Part shown: positions 1-7,593 of the stretch, in pieces
Layout: each line of letters opens with the position of its first letter
Position numbering within the stretch: position 1 is the first letter of the stretch
Assembly: GCA_038234235.1 (NCBI GenBank)
Contig: JBBSUQ010000073.1
Span: forward strand, 1 to 15,124
Origin: JBBSUQ01 sp038234235
GTDB taxonomy: Bacteria > Bacteroidota > Bacteroidia > Flavobacteriales_D > Crocinitomicaceae
DNA: 15,124 nucleotides
Reading direction: 5' to 3'
Notes under the pieces: generated by a model
What the model was told of the DNA's origin: nothing
Seen by the model: only the letters and a program-made list of their open reading frames with translations
The model's database searches: none
Program-made: the position numbers and the translations under genes

Positions 1-227
1 CAGTAGATAATTCAAATGTCGGTTTCTCAATATTCCCAAATCCTGCAACAACAGAAATTAAAATTGTTCATGCCTCCCTCTCCAATTATAAAACAGAGAT
101 ATTCAATGCGATAGGCGAAAATATATTAAGAACCGAAAATGAACATATTATAGATATTTCGATTTTAAGTCCGGGAGTTTATTTTATAAAAGTTGACAAC
201 GAAATAAGAAAATTTATAAAAAAATAG
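1..227 (+). CDS. C-terminal end of a T9SS (Por) sorting-domain protein, 5' end outside the window
   Basis: The frame starting at base 3 is open to a TAG at 225-227 and gives about 74 residues. It begins VDNSNVGFSIFPNPATTEIK and ends IRKFIKK. The pattern is that of a type A T9SS C-terminal sorting domain: a FPNPATTE-type opening, a middle segment resembling the usual nGe/l strand (IFNAIGENIL), then LSPGVYFIKV and a basic tail. In this family the domain directs outer-membrane translocation by the type IX system and is usually removed, with the cargo released or attached to the cell surface. Nothing can be said about the cargo, because everything upstream of the sorting domain is missing. There is no strong terminator directly after it; only a weak AT-rich hairpin follows at 269-297. 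Confidence 0.88.
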   Translation, partial: VDNSNVGFSIFPNPATTEIKIVHASLSNYKTEIFNAIGENILRTENEHIIDISILSPGVYFIKVDNEIRKFIKK

Positions 228-268
228 AGAAGGAAAATTGATTTAGAATTTTATTAATAATTAAAAGA

Positions 269-297
269 TATAAGTTAGAAATTTCTCAAAACTTATA
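269..297. other. Weak AT-rich hairpin downstream of the first T9SS gene
   Basis: TATAAGTT (269-276) pairs perfectly with AACTTATA (290-297). The 13-base loop begins with a 10-base palindrome, AGAAATTTCT (277-286). No T-tract follows, so it is a poor intrinsic terminator. It could be an mRNA 3' end structure or a chance product of AT-rich DNA. Confidence 0.3.
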
Positions 298-367
298 AAT
301 TTAAGATATTAATCAGGTTTAACTTTTCTTTAATTCTCACCGATTTTTTTAAATAAAAGGAAGTTCG

Positions 368-375
368 TATCTTTG
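368..375 (+). promoter_or_regulatory. Bacteroidota -7 promoter box for ahcY
   Basis: TATCTTTG, followed by CACTC, is a perfect match to the Bacteroidota -7 consensus TAnnTTTG. The expected -33 TTTG is not clear; only a T-rich run (344-350) lies at about the right distance. Transcription would start near 380 and leave an untranslated leader of roughly 90 bases before the ahcY ATG. Confidence 0.7.
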
Positions 376-471
376 CACTCACAATATTTGGGTTCAAGAT
401 GATATCTGAGTAAGATATGCAATTCAAAGTATGTGAAAAATTAACGATTTTATTAGTAATAGATTAAGAAT

Positions 472-1782
472 ATGAATACAGCCGAAAAAGTAGAATACAA
501 AGTAAAAGATATCAGTTTAGCTGATTATGGAAGAAAAGAAATAAGATTGGCAGAATCTGAAATGCCTGGTCTTATGGCTTTGAGAGAAGAATACGGAAGT
601 GCTAAGCCATTAGCTGGTGCAAGAATCGCAGGATGTTTGCACATGACTATCCAAACTGCAGTTTTAATTGAAACTTTAGTTGATTTGGGAGCAGAAGTTT
701 CTTGGTCTTCTTGTAATATATTCTCAACACAAGATCATGCCGCTGCTGCTATTGCTGCATCTGGAGTTCCTGTTTATGCATGGAAAGGTATGAACGAACA
801 AGAATTTGAATGGTGTATTGAGCAAACAATTTTTGCGTTTGAAGGTGGAAAACCATTAAACATGATTTTGGATGATGGTGGTGACCTTACAAATATGGTT
901 TTTGATAAATATCCTGAACTTACAAAAGACATCAAAGGACTTTCTGAAGAAACTACAACAGGAGTTCACAGATTATATGAGCGTATGAAAAACGGAACTT
1001 TGGTTATGCCGGCTATCAACGTAAATGATTCAGTTACTAAATCTAAATTTGACAACAAATACGGCTGTAAAGAATCTCTGGTAGATGCTATTAGACGTGC
1101 TACTGATACAATGATGGCTGGAAAAGTTGCTGTTGTTTGTGGATACGGTGATGTTGGTAAAGGTTCTGCAGCTTCATTGAAGGGTGCAGGTGCTAGAGTT
1201 ATAGTTACTGAAATTGACCCTATTTGTGCTTTACAAGCTGCAATGGATGGTTTTGAAGTTAAGAAATTTGATTCTGTTGTTGGAAAAGGTGACATCATCG
1301 TTACAACTACTGGAAATAAAGACATCGTTGTTGGTCGTCATTTCGAAGCTATGAAAGACAAAGCAATTGTTTGTAACATCGGTCATTTTGACAATGAAAT
1401 TGACGTTGCTTGGTTGAACAAAAATCACGGTTCTTCTAAAGTAGAGATTAAACCACAAGTTGACATGTATACAATCGCTGGAAAAGATATCATTTTACTT
1501 GCAGAAGGAAGATTGGTAAATTTAGGTTGTGCCACAGGTCATCCATCTTTTGTTATGTCAAACTCATTTACGAACCAAACTTTGGCTCAATTAGAGTTGT
1601 GGAACAATGCAGATGCTTATGAAAACAAAGTTTACATGTTGCCTAAGCATTTGGATGAGAAAGTTGCACGTTTGCATTTAGAAAAAATAGGTGTTGAATT
1701 AGAAGAATTGTCTCAAGATCAAGCAAATTATATTGGTGTTGAAGTTCAAGGTCCATTTAAACCAGAGCATTACAGATATTAA
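472..1782 (+). CDS. ahcY: Adenosylhomocysteinase (S-adenosyl-L-homocysteine hydrolase)
   Basis: This 436-residue cytosolic enzyme reversibly hydrolyses S-adenosylhomocysteine to adenosine and homocysteine (EC 3.3.1.1), using tightly bound NAD. It removes the inhibitory product of SAM-dependent methylation and feeds the methionine cycle. The family residues are visible: His57 in HMTIQTA, the DDGGD segment at 134-138, EETTTGVH at 159-166, and Lys190 with Asp194 in KSKFD. The Rossmann nucleotide-binding loop GYGDVGKG starts at residue 224. HPSFVMSNSF and the terminal KPEHYRY, which in known structures reaches into the neighbouring subunit, are present. The length fits the short form of the family without the extra insertion of the ~490-residue bacterial type. 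The ATG at 472 is the natural start: the homology begins just after it, with the promoter about 90 bases upstream. It is monocistronic, with a strong terminator 30 bases after the stop. I recognised no SAH or SAM riboswitch in the leader. Confidence 0.98.
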   Translation: MNTAEKVEYKVKDISLADYGRKEIRLAESEMPGLMALREEYGSAKPLAGARIAGCLHMTIQTAVLIETLVDLGAEVSWSSCNIFSTQDHAAAAIAASGVPVYAWKGMNEQEFEWCIEQTIFAFEGGKPLNMILDDGGDLTNMVFDKYPELTKDIKGLSEETTTGVHRLYERMKNGTLVMPAINVNDSVTKSKFDNKYGCKESLVDAIRRATDTMMAGKVAVVCGYGDVGKGSAASLKGAGARVIVTEIDPICALQAAMDGFEVKKFDSVVGKGDIIVTTTGNKDIVVGRHFEAMKDKAIVCNIGHFDNEIDVAWLNKNHGSSKVEIKPQVDMYTIAGKDIILLAEGRLVNLGCATGHPSFVMSNSFTNQTLAQLELWNNADAYENKVYMLPKHLDEKVARLHLEKIGVELEELSQDQANYIGVEVQGPFKPEHYRY

Positions 1783-1789
1783 TTAGTGC

Positions 1790-1807
1790 TATTTTTAGCT
1801 AAAAATA
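1790..1807. repeat. Perfect 18-base AT-rich palindrome after ahcY
   Basis: TATTTTTAGCTAAAAATA is a perfect inverted repeat centred on AGCT. It lies between the ahcY stop codon and the terminator hairpin. It may be a second transcript-end structure or a binding site; function unknown. Confidence 0.5.
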
Positions 1808-1811
1808 TTAT

Positions 1812-1848
1812 AAAAAAGGATTTCATTAATTTGAAATCCTTTTTTTTT
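1812..1848 (+). terminator. Rho-independent terminator of ahcY
   Basis: A 14-base-pair perfect stem is formed by 1812-1825 (ending GGATTTCA) and 1832-1845 (starting TGAAATCC), with a 6-base loop. Eight T residues run from 1841 to 1848. The A-run before the stem mirrors the T-run, so it could also work in the opposite direction. Confidence 0.85.
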
Positions 1849-1874
1849 GCTTCCAATGGTACCTAAACTAAAAT

Positions 1875-1903
1875 TTTGAATTCTAAGCTAATTTCTATAT
1901 TTG
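1875..1903 (+). promoter_or_regulatory. Promoter of the potassium channel gene (-33 TTTG, -7 TATATTTG)
   Basis: TTTG at 1875-1878 and TATATTTG at 1896-1903 match both halves of the Bacteroidota promoter, with a 17-base gap at the short end of the normal spacing. The channel ATG lies only 4 bases beyond the -7 box. Transcription would therefore begin at or very near the start codon. Confidence 0.6.
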
Positions 1904-1907
1904 CATA

Positions 1908-2708
1908 ATGACGATTAAAGAAAAGTTGAACGAAGTTGTCTTTGGAACCACTACAAGAGCTGGAAGAAATTTCGATATAATATTGCTTATATTCATATTC
2001 GTTTCTGTGGTAGTTGCCATGTACGAAAGTATACCTGAATACAGAATAAAATATGGCGAGATTCTATACATTATAGAATTAATTTTTACTGTAATTTTCA
2101 CCATTGAATATTTGATAAGAATTTACATCTCCCCTAAACCTTTGAGGTATATAGTAAGTTTTTGGGGAATAATAGATTTACTTTCAATATTACCTTCTTA
2201 TATCATGCCTTTCACAAGCGGTTACCAAAGTTTAAGAACGGTGAGGTCTTTAAGATTGTTGAGACTTTTCAGGATTCTTAAGCTAAGTAGATTTACATCT
2301 GAAACTCAAATCTTATACCATTCACTTAAAGCAAGTTCGTATAAAATAATAGTTTTTTTGTTTTCTGTAATTATGATAATGATGCTTACTGGCACTTTAA
2401 TGTTTGTAATTGAAGGCGGAAAAAACGGTTTCGACAGCATTCCAGCAAGTATTTATTGGGCAATTGTTACTTTGTCTACAGTAGGCTTCGGAGATATTAC
2501 TCCACACACAGATTTAGGCAAATTTTTAGCAAGTACCATGATGATTTTGGGATATGCAATTATTGCCGTCCCAACTGGAATTATATCAGTAGAAATGTCT
2601 AAATATAAAAATGACAAAAATGAAAACAACAATTGTCAAAACTGCAATAACGACAATCCTTTTGGATCAACTTTTTGTAATCAATGCGGTAAAGAATTGT
2701 TGCATTGA
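1908..2708 (+). CDS. Voltage-gated-type potassium channel (ion transporter family) with C-terminal zinc ribbon
   Basis: This is a 266-residue inner-membrane channel with the full six-helix plan. Approximate spans are S1 24-42, S2 51-75 (acidic, EYLIR end), S3 81-99, S4 108-128, S5 143-170, pore helix 178-191 and S6 206-230. S4 carries arginine or lysine at every third position (Arg110, 113, 116, 119, 122, Lys125, Arg128), the voltage-sensor signature. The selectivity filter is TVGFGD at 191-196, a potassium filter with Phe in place of the usual Tyr. After S6 a short Lys/Asn-rich linker leads to Cys243-x2-Cys246 and Cys257-x2-Cys260, a small zinc ribbon in the cytosol. There is no TrkA-N/RCK or cyclic-nucleotide domain. 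Potassium flux is inferred from the filter; gating is unknown. The next in-frame ATG is at residue 38, inside S1, so 1908 is the sensible start. An internal TTG at 1926 is a weak alternative. Confidence 0.92.
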   Translation: MTIKEKLNEVVFGTTTRAGRNFDIILLIFIFVSVVVAMYESIPEYRIKYGEILYIIELIFTVIFTIEYLIRIYISPKPLRYIVSFWGIIDLLSILPSYIMPFTSGYQSLRTVRSLRLLRLFRILKLSRFTSETQILYHSLKASSYKIIVFLFSVIMIMMLTGTLMFVIEGGKNGFDSIPASIYWAIVTLSTVGFGDITPHTDLGKFLASTMMILGYAIIAVPTGIISVEMSKYKNDKNENNNCQNCNNDNPFGSTFCNQCGKELLH

Positions 2709-2754
2709 GCTAGATACTTACGATTTTATTTATTATTCTTTTATGCATTTTGTT

Positions 2755-2779
2755 AAAAACTGAACTCCTTGAGTTTTTT
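2755..2779 (+). terminator. Possible weak terminator after the channel gene
   Basis: AAAAACT (2755-2761) can pair with AGTTTTT (2772-2778). Alternatively AACTC (2763-2767) can pair with GAGTT (2771-2775), which has only a three-base loop. Either leads into a run of six T residues (2774-2779). The stems are AT-rich and weak. Confidence 0.35.
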
Positions 2780-2783
2780 GTTC

Positions 2784-2791
2784 TATCTTTA
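2784..2791 (+). promoter_or_regulatory. Near-consensus -7 box before the secreted T9SS protein gene
   Basis: TATCTTTA differs from TAnnTTTG only at the last base, and it lies 23 bases before the ATG at 2815. No well-spaced -33 TTTG is present. It is the best promoter candidate in the 106-base gap. Confidence 0.35.
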
Positions 2792-2814
2792 ACTCCTTAT
2801 AAAACCATATTTTA

Positions 2815-5079
2815 ATGAAAAAAATTATTACCTCAATTTCGTTTGCTATCATTTCAGTGATGGCATTCGCCCAACCGACACTAATTGTAAATGTTCCAAG
2901 TACGGCACCAACAACTACACAAGTTAGAGCCCCGAATGGTTCAACTTCCCACACAACCTTAAGGGCACATTTCATATTACCCGCCAGTGAATTCACAGGA
3001 AATATTGCAAATGGAACGAGCATTACAAGCCTAGGCTTTAATCTTCAAGATGGTGTAGCAATTGGCGCCAACGGAAACTTTATATTGCATATTGAAAATA
3101 CTAGTGATGCTCTAAATAACAAATCGGCAACTTGGGCAACTGCAATTTCAACCATGACAGAAGTTTACAATTCAAACTATACCATCCCGGCATCAGCGAC
3201 TGCCACAACTGTAGATTTTACGCTTAGCTCGGCTTTTACTTACACAGGTGGTGGAATTTACATAGCTTATGAATACATAGGAACTGTTTTCGATACTGAT
3301 GTTGCAACATATTATGCAAACAATTCAATTGCAAGTGCCGTAAAAATGGATGCTACCACTGCTGGTATTACAACTCCTCCTGCAACGCTTACTCAAATAT
3401 CTTCATTCAGACCTCAAATGCGATTTGGTTTCGCTAATCCTAATACCAACAATTTACAAATTATAGATCTTGTTTTTGATAAAGGTTATCCAAACCCATT
3501 GCTTGAAACAAGTCAGACAATCACTGGAACAGTTGTGAATGCATCACAGGGTGCGCTAACAAATGTTACAGTTTCATTAGATGTTACGGGTGCAAATGCC
3601 TCTAGTGACGTGCAAATCATACCAAATTTGGCTGCAGGTGCAAGTACTACAGTAAGTTTTACAGGTTTAAGTCTTGCAAATCTTGGATTACAGACATTGA
3701 CTTTATCAGTTCCCAATGATGATGTAAACACAGACAATAGCATTACCAGACAACAAACAATTAGTTGTGATACCACAGCCTACATCGGTGCTGAAGCGCC
3801 CTATACAAATATAGGCTTCAACACAGGAACAGGAATTTTAGCCACAAAAATGACAACAGCTTTAGGAATTCAAACAAGAATGCGTGGAGTAAAGGCATAT
3901 ATTTCTGATGGAATTGGAAAAACAGTAAAAGGTGTAATATTAAACAGTGCAGGCGTTATAATTGATAGTTCTGCTGCGGTTGTTCTTACTGCCGGCCAAA
4001 TTAACACCCAAGTTTATTTTCCATTTTTAAATATTACATATTTACCTGGAAATTCAGACTATTATATTGGAATAAAACAATTAGCTAACGCCGTTGGTTA
4101 TTTCCCAGTTGGCACTCAACAGCCAGAAAACACGGCTTCTGATAAATATTTTGGTTTCGGACCAACTGGAGGAGCTGGAACAGAAATCACAAATCTCGGA
4201 AACTTTATAATTAAATCTGTAATTCAAGCACGTTTTCAATTGGGTCAAATTCCTGCTTCAGGTCAATTGTGCTCTGGTAACAATGCCACAATAAACACAA
4301 GCACAGGTTTCCCCGATTATCAATTTTTTGTGGATGGAATGAACGTTCAAGGAGGAACAGCAAGTAGTTTCACGTATATGCCCTCTAGTAATTCATATTT
4401 TTATGTTATTGCAACTTACAATGGATGTATCTTTACTTCGCCAACTGATAGTTTTGAAGTAGGAAGCAATGTAACAGGAACCCTTAGCGACAGTTTCTGC
4501 GAAAATGGAACTTATAATTTCAACTCTACAATACTTTCCGCTCCAGGAACTTATTTTGATACACTAACTTCATCAGGTGGTTGTGATAGTTTGATAACCT
4601 TAACTCTTTCTCAAACTCTTGTTGATGAAAATGTGACTGTTAACAGCAACACAATAACATCAACACAAACTGGTGGAACTTACCTCTGGATAGATTGTAG
4701 CACAAACAATTCGATAGCAGGCGCAACTAGTCAGTCATACACAGCAACGGTAACAGGAAATTATGCGGTAGTAGTTACCAATAATGGTTGTTCAGATACG
4801 TCTGTGTGTACAATGCTAAGCATATCAACTGCCGGATTAGATGACTTGGGCACACTTAATAATTTGCGACTATATCCTAACCCAACAAACAATGTTGTTA
4901 ATGTGGTAATGGATGGTTTAAAAATAGAAAGTTTGAGTTTAATGGAACTGAATGGCAAATTAATTGCCGACTACACAAATTCTAATTCAGTAAACTTAGA
5001 AACTTTGGTACCAGGTGTATATTTATTAAAAATTAAAACTACACAAGGTGAAATCACAAGACGAGTGATTAAACAATAA
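2815..5079 (+). CDS. Secreted multidomain protein with T9SS type A sorting domain
   Basis: This 754-residue exported protein has a Sec signal peptide at 1-20 (MKK, hydrophobic core, AFAQ end). Residues 21-210 form a Thr/Ala/Asn-rich beta-sandwich-like region without a family I can name. Residues about 213-318 resemble a CARDB/Ig-like adhesion fold, with paired beta strands and a conserved-looking NDDVNTDNS turn. Residues about 325-480 look like another jelly-roll module. Cys-containing Ig-like repeats follow: one starts at Cys486, one at Cys562 ending in the GGCDSL motif around Cys590, and one contains Cys628. The Por sorting domain occupies about 682-754, opening LYPNPTNN (686-693) and closing with LVPGVYLLKIKT and a basic tail. 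By analogy the protein is secreted or displayed on the cell surface, possibly for adhesion. No catalytic motif is visible. It is flanked by its own terminator and is probably monocistronic. Confidence 0.92.
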   Translation: MKKIITSISFAIISVMAFAQPTLIVNVPSTAPTTTQVRAPNGSTSHTTLRAHFILPASEFTGNIANGTSITSLGFNLQDGVAIGANGNFILHIENTSDALNNKSATWATAISTMTEVYNSNYTIPASATATTVDFTLSSAFTYTGGGIYIAYEYIGTVFDTDVATYYANNSIASAVKMDATTAGITTPPATLTQISSFRPQMRFGFANPNTNNLQIIDLVFDKGYPNPLLETSQTITGTVVNASQGALTNVTVSLDVTGANASSDVQIIPNLAAGASTTVSFTGLSLANLGLQTLTLSVPNDDVNTDNSITRQQTISCDTTAYIGAEAPYTNIGFNTGTGILATKMTTALGIQTRMRGVKAYISDGIGKTVKGVILNSAGVIIDSSAAVVLTAGQINTQVYFPFLNITYLPGNSDYYIGIKQLANAVGYFPVGTQQPENTASDKYFGFGPTGGAGTEITNLGNFIIKSVIQARFQLGQIPASGQLCSGNNATINTSTGFPDYQFFVDGMNVQGGTASSFTYMPSSNSYFYVIATYNGCIFTSPTDSFEVGSNVTGTLSDSFCENGTYNFNSTILSAPGTYFDTLTSSGGCDSLITLTLSQTLVDENVTVNSNTITSTQTGGTYLWIDCSTNNSIAGATSQSYTATVTGNYAVVVTNNGCSDTSVCTMLSISTAGLDDLGTLNNLRLYPNPTNNVVNVVMDGLKIESLSLMELNGKLIADYTNSNSVNLETLVPGVYLLKIKTTQGEITRRVIKQ

Positions 5080-5099
5080 AGAGAAAATAATATAACTAT

Positions 5100-5133
5100 A
5101 AAGGCTGTCCGTTTTAAATGGACAGCCTTTTTT
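5100..5133 (+). terminator. Rho-independent terminator of the T9SS protein gene
   Basis: AAAGGCTGTCC (5100-5110) pairs perfectly with GGACAGCCTTT (5120-5130) across a 9-base loop, followed by T residues to 5133. This GC-containing 11-bp stem is the strongest terminator in the window. The opposite strand lacks a comparable T-run, so it probably does not terminate the - strand gene that ends at 5234. Confidence 0.9.
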
Positions 5134-5233
5134 GTTTTGGAAAACATTTGCAATTGACTAATAAAGAAGATATGATAGAAGCTGATATTAAAAGAAATTA
5201 CTTCGATAAATTTATCTAATATTTAATTTTAAC

Positions 5234-5953
5234 TTATTTCCTTTTTGGAACGCTTGCTTTTAATTTACAATACATTTCTTTGTCAAATTTTGGATCATCA
5301 CCTGAAATACAAATTGGCTCACCATAACTAATTTCGGACTGCACCATTGCATTTAAAATTATTTCATCTCCATACATCAACACGATAAACTGAGACGATT
5401 TTGACATCGCATTAAATTTATCTAGCCCTATATCGGTTAATATTAAATATAGTCGGTTTGTAATTAAAAAATCATCATCTTTTTCAACTGGCAAGCCCTT
5501 ATCTTTTAAATATTCATCGTGCTTTTTTACATATTCAATGTCATATTCAGTAATTCTAGGCATGTTTTTATTTGGTACTTTCAAGAAAACTAAAGTTGGA
5601 AATTTATTCGAATTGTCTGCTGGTTGCAATATTATTTTTAAATCTCCCGGAAAATATTCCTTGCATTCTGGTCTGTTTAAAAATATCAATAAATCACTAG
5701 TAACTTCAACATCTCCATGTATCTTGCCTAAAATATTACCATCTTCAGAGTTTAAAATTTTTATTGTCTCCTCAGAATTAAAGCCCATAGGATTTGTAGA
5801 AAGATCAATTGTATCTAAATTCTTGGCGATTTTCGCAATAATTGGATGAATTTCATCATAATCATATACATTATAAGAGGAAATATGCTTTCGTTCACAT
5901 TTTTTTTCAGCTTTTTTTGGCAATAATTCGCAGGAATATGTCAAAAAGAACAA
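5234..5953 (-). CDS. Probable lipoprotein of unknown function; start codon unclear (TTG at 5953 or ATA at 5983)
   Basis: I do not recognise this family. From the TTG at 5953 the product is 239 residues and begins MFFLTYSCELLPKK, too short for a working export signal. The frame stays open upstream to a TAG at 5989-5987. Read from an ATA codon at 5983, the N-terminus becomes xKSLFCLISILFFLTYSC, a lysine followed by a hydrophobic core and a Cys. That is a convincing lipoprotein signal peptide of 249 residues in total, although the residues before the Cys (LTYS) are only a loose lipobox. The mature part is acidic and lysine-rich, mixed alpha/beta, with Cys residues in RPECKEY and near both ends, and no catalytic motif I can name. 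It follows the upstream - strand gene by 13 bases if ATA is used, so the two are probably cotranscribed. No terminator is visible after its stop. Confidence 0.7.
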   Translation of the reverse strand: MFFLTYSCELLPKKAEKKCERKHISSYNVYDYDEIHPIIAKIAKNLDTIDLSTNPMGFNSEETIKILNSEDGNILGKIHGDVEVTSDLLIFLNRPECKEYFPGDLKIILQPADNSNKFPTLVFLKVPNKNMPRITEYDIEYVKKHDEYLKDKGLPVEKDDDFLITNRLYLILTDIGLDKFNAMSKSSQFIVLMYGDEIILNAMVQSEISYGEPICISGDDPKFDKEMYCKLKASVPKRK

Positions 5954-5996
5954 AATTGATATTAGGCAAAATAAAGATTTTATTTTCTAATAAATA

Positions 5997-7421
5997 TTAA
6001 TGCGCTACCTTAATTTCCTTTTTCTCATAGCCAAACAATTCAAAATATTTAATTGCTTTTGCTACTTCATAAGGCACATCATCTTCCCAAATGGTAGAGC
6101 CCGATTTAATTTTCATTAATACATCATCAGACATTATGCCTAACAATCTTTGGTCAAAATTTTCTATTGCTTCAAGTTTGTTGTTGTCTCTTAAATAAAT
6201 CAATAAACCCGAAAGTTTGGCGGGCAATGCAATATTTTCTAAAGCATATATTTCTCCCGTTTCTACATTGTAGGCTGGATAAACTAACAATTTCACATTG
6301 TGTCCAAAACCTTTTCCAAATGCCTCCAATAATCCACCTCTCAAATTATCATAATAGCGCTCGTCGAAAATTGTATGCAAATTATAAACTCCTACAATTA
6401 CACCCATTTTTTTACCGCGGGTAATAGATGCAAGATAATCTATCATCTTATAATGTTTCAAATAGTTAGATATCATTACAGTATAACCCAAAGACCCCAA
6501 CAATTCAGCACGATCCACAAAATCTTTATCAGATATTTTACCGTCGGCAGTAAGATCTTTTAGTGTCAATTCAAAAATAACATCCAAATTTTCTTCAATA
6601 ACATCAGTTTCTTCTAAAAATTGAGTTTTACCTTTCTCAATCATGTCAATGTGCACTTTTGTAACGGGTCTAAATCGCCCACGCATCAACAAAATATTTC
6701 TTTTATAAAGCGCAGTTACAGGTTGCAAAACATTGCCACAAAGATCAAACATCGTGGCGTCAGTAATTCCTCTTTTCACAAGATTCAGAGCAATTATTCT
6801 GTTGTCAACTCTTTCAAAAGCTTCACCAGATACACGCAACATATCAATTTCCATGCGTTCACGCGGCAATCTGTGTACAATATTATTTAAAAACTGGTTT
6901 AAATCATCCAAATGGAAATAGCAAGCATGAATAAGATTTACACCTAAAATTCCGAGCGCTTCTTGTTGTGCTTTGTGGCTATTATCGTGCATTTTTATGT
7001 GCAAAATAACATCGCTGGGTTCGGCATTTAAACTTTGTTGAAACCGCAGCCCAACCCAACCTTGTCCTTGGTTAGTTTTGTGATAGTTAAGAGATTCTAC
7101 AGTGTTGCAAAATGCAAAAAATCGAGACTCTTTAAACTTCTGTGGCAATCGAAACTTCATTGTTTCAAATTCGGTGTCAAGCATCGTAATAAGCCGTTCC
7201 TCGCAAACATAGCGCAAAGCTTCGCCATACATGCTGTCAGACACTTTCATGTCATAGGCAGATTGTGTGTAAGCTATTGTGCCAGAACTTCCACCGGCTT
7301 TAAAAAAATTAGCAGCTACTTCTTGTCCCGCACCAATTTCGGCAAAACAACCGTATATATCAGGAGTAAGATTTATTTTCAGAGCTTTTTCCTCGGTTGT
7401 TAATCTTCTTTCGTCAATCAT
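5997..7421 (-). CDS. Conserved soluble protein of unknown function (relatives often mislabelled TonB-dependent receptor)
   Basis: This 474-residue protein has no signal peptide, no membrane helices and no beta-barrel pattern, so it should be cytosolic. From memory it belongs to a widely distributed bacterial family of about 470-490 residues that opens with KINL-x-P-x-IYG-x-FAEIGAGQEVA (here around residues 14-36). Other hallmarks are SAYDM, a GQGWVGLRFQ segment, QQEALGILGVNLI, DNRIIALNLVKRGITDA, RGRFRPVT, VMISNY, and a C-terminal FGY before a basic tail. Database entries for relatives carry names such as TonB-dependent receptor or nicotinate-nucleotide adenylyltransferase. The sequence supports neither: there is no plug or barrel and no (H/T)xGH nucleotidyltransferase motif. 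The role is unknown. It is the first gene of a likely two-gene unit with the putative lipoprotein downstream. The ATG at 7421 lies 17 bases after a perfect -7 box. Confidence 0.88.
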   Translation of the reverse strand: MIDERRLTTEEKALKINLTPDIYGCFAEIGAGQEVAANFFKAGGSSGTIAYTQSAYDMKVSDSMYGEALRYVCEERLITMLDTEFETMKFRLPQKFKESRFFAFCNTVESLNYHKTNQGQGWVGLRFQQSLNAEPSDVILHIKMHDNSHKAQQEALGILGVNLIHACYFHLDDLNQFLNNIVHRLPRERMEIDMLRVSGEAFERVDNRIIALNLVKRGITDATMFDLCGNVLQPVTALYKRNILLMRGRFRPVTKVHIDMIEKGKTQFLEETDVIEENLDVIFELTLKDLTADGKISDKDFVDRAELLGSLGYTVMISNYLKHYKMIDYLASITRGKKMGVIVGVYNLHTIFDERYYDNLRGGLLEAFGKGFGHNVKLLVYPAYNVETGEIYALENIALPAKLSGLLIYLRDNNKLEAIENFDQRLLGIMSDDVLMKIKSGSTIWEDDVPYEVAKAIKYFELFGYEKKEIKVAH

Positions 7422-7438
7422 TTTCTAGTTTCTAATAA

Positions 7439-7446
7439 CAAATATA
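7439..7446 (-). promoter_or_regulatory. -7 promoter box for the conserved unknown gene
   Basis: On the - strand TATATTTG (7446 to 7439) is a perfect TAnnTTTG match, 17 bases before the ATG at 7421. About 19 bases upstream is TTTAC, a poor match to the -33 TTTG. The predicted leader is only about 10 bases long. Confidence 0.6.
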
Positions 7447-7593
7447 ACGAAATTATTGCGCTTAAGTAAATCTTTTCGGTATCGGATCTTTAAACTAACT
7501 CACAATAAAAATAAGCAAACAGCAAATTTAAAGTCAAAATTAAGTGTCACAATGTGCCAACTAGAATCATCATTTATTCAAATTTATTTTTTT

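Noticed and set aside
376..471. SAH or SAM riboswitch in front of ahcY
   Set aside because: The leader is AT-rich and has none of the GC-rich conserved blocks or nested stems of the aptamers I know. The gene identity alone is not evidence.
966..1325. Open reading frame opposite ahcY
   Set aside because: It lies wholly antisense to a clearly conserved enzyme gene, has no promoter or family signature, and reads like a codon-bias shadow. The same applies to other frames overlapping the channel, T9SS, unknown, helicase and hutU genes.
5100..5133. Bidirectional terminator serving the - strand lipoprotein gene
   Set aside because: The hairpin is perfect, but the - strand side has no U-run after the stem and lies about 100 bases past that gene's stop.
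5172..5219. Tiny 15-codon reading frame in the gap after the T9SS protein terminator
   Set aside because: It is too short, with no convincing promoter or start context. It is best explained by chance.
5997..7421. TonB-dependent receptor
   Set aside because: There is no signal peptide, TonB box, plug domain or beta-barrel pattern, and the length is far too short for that family.
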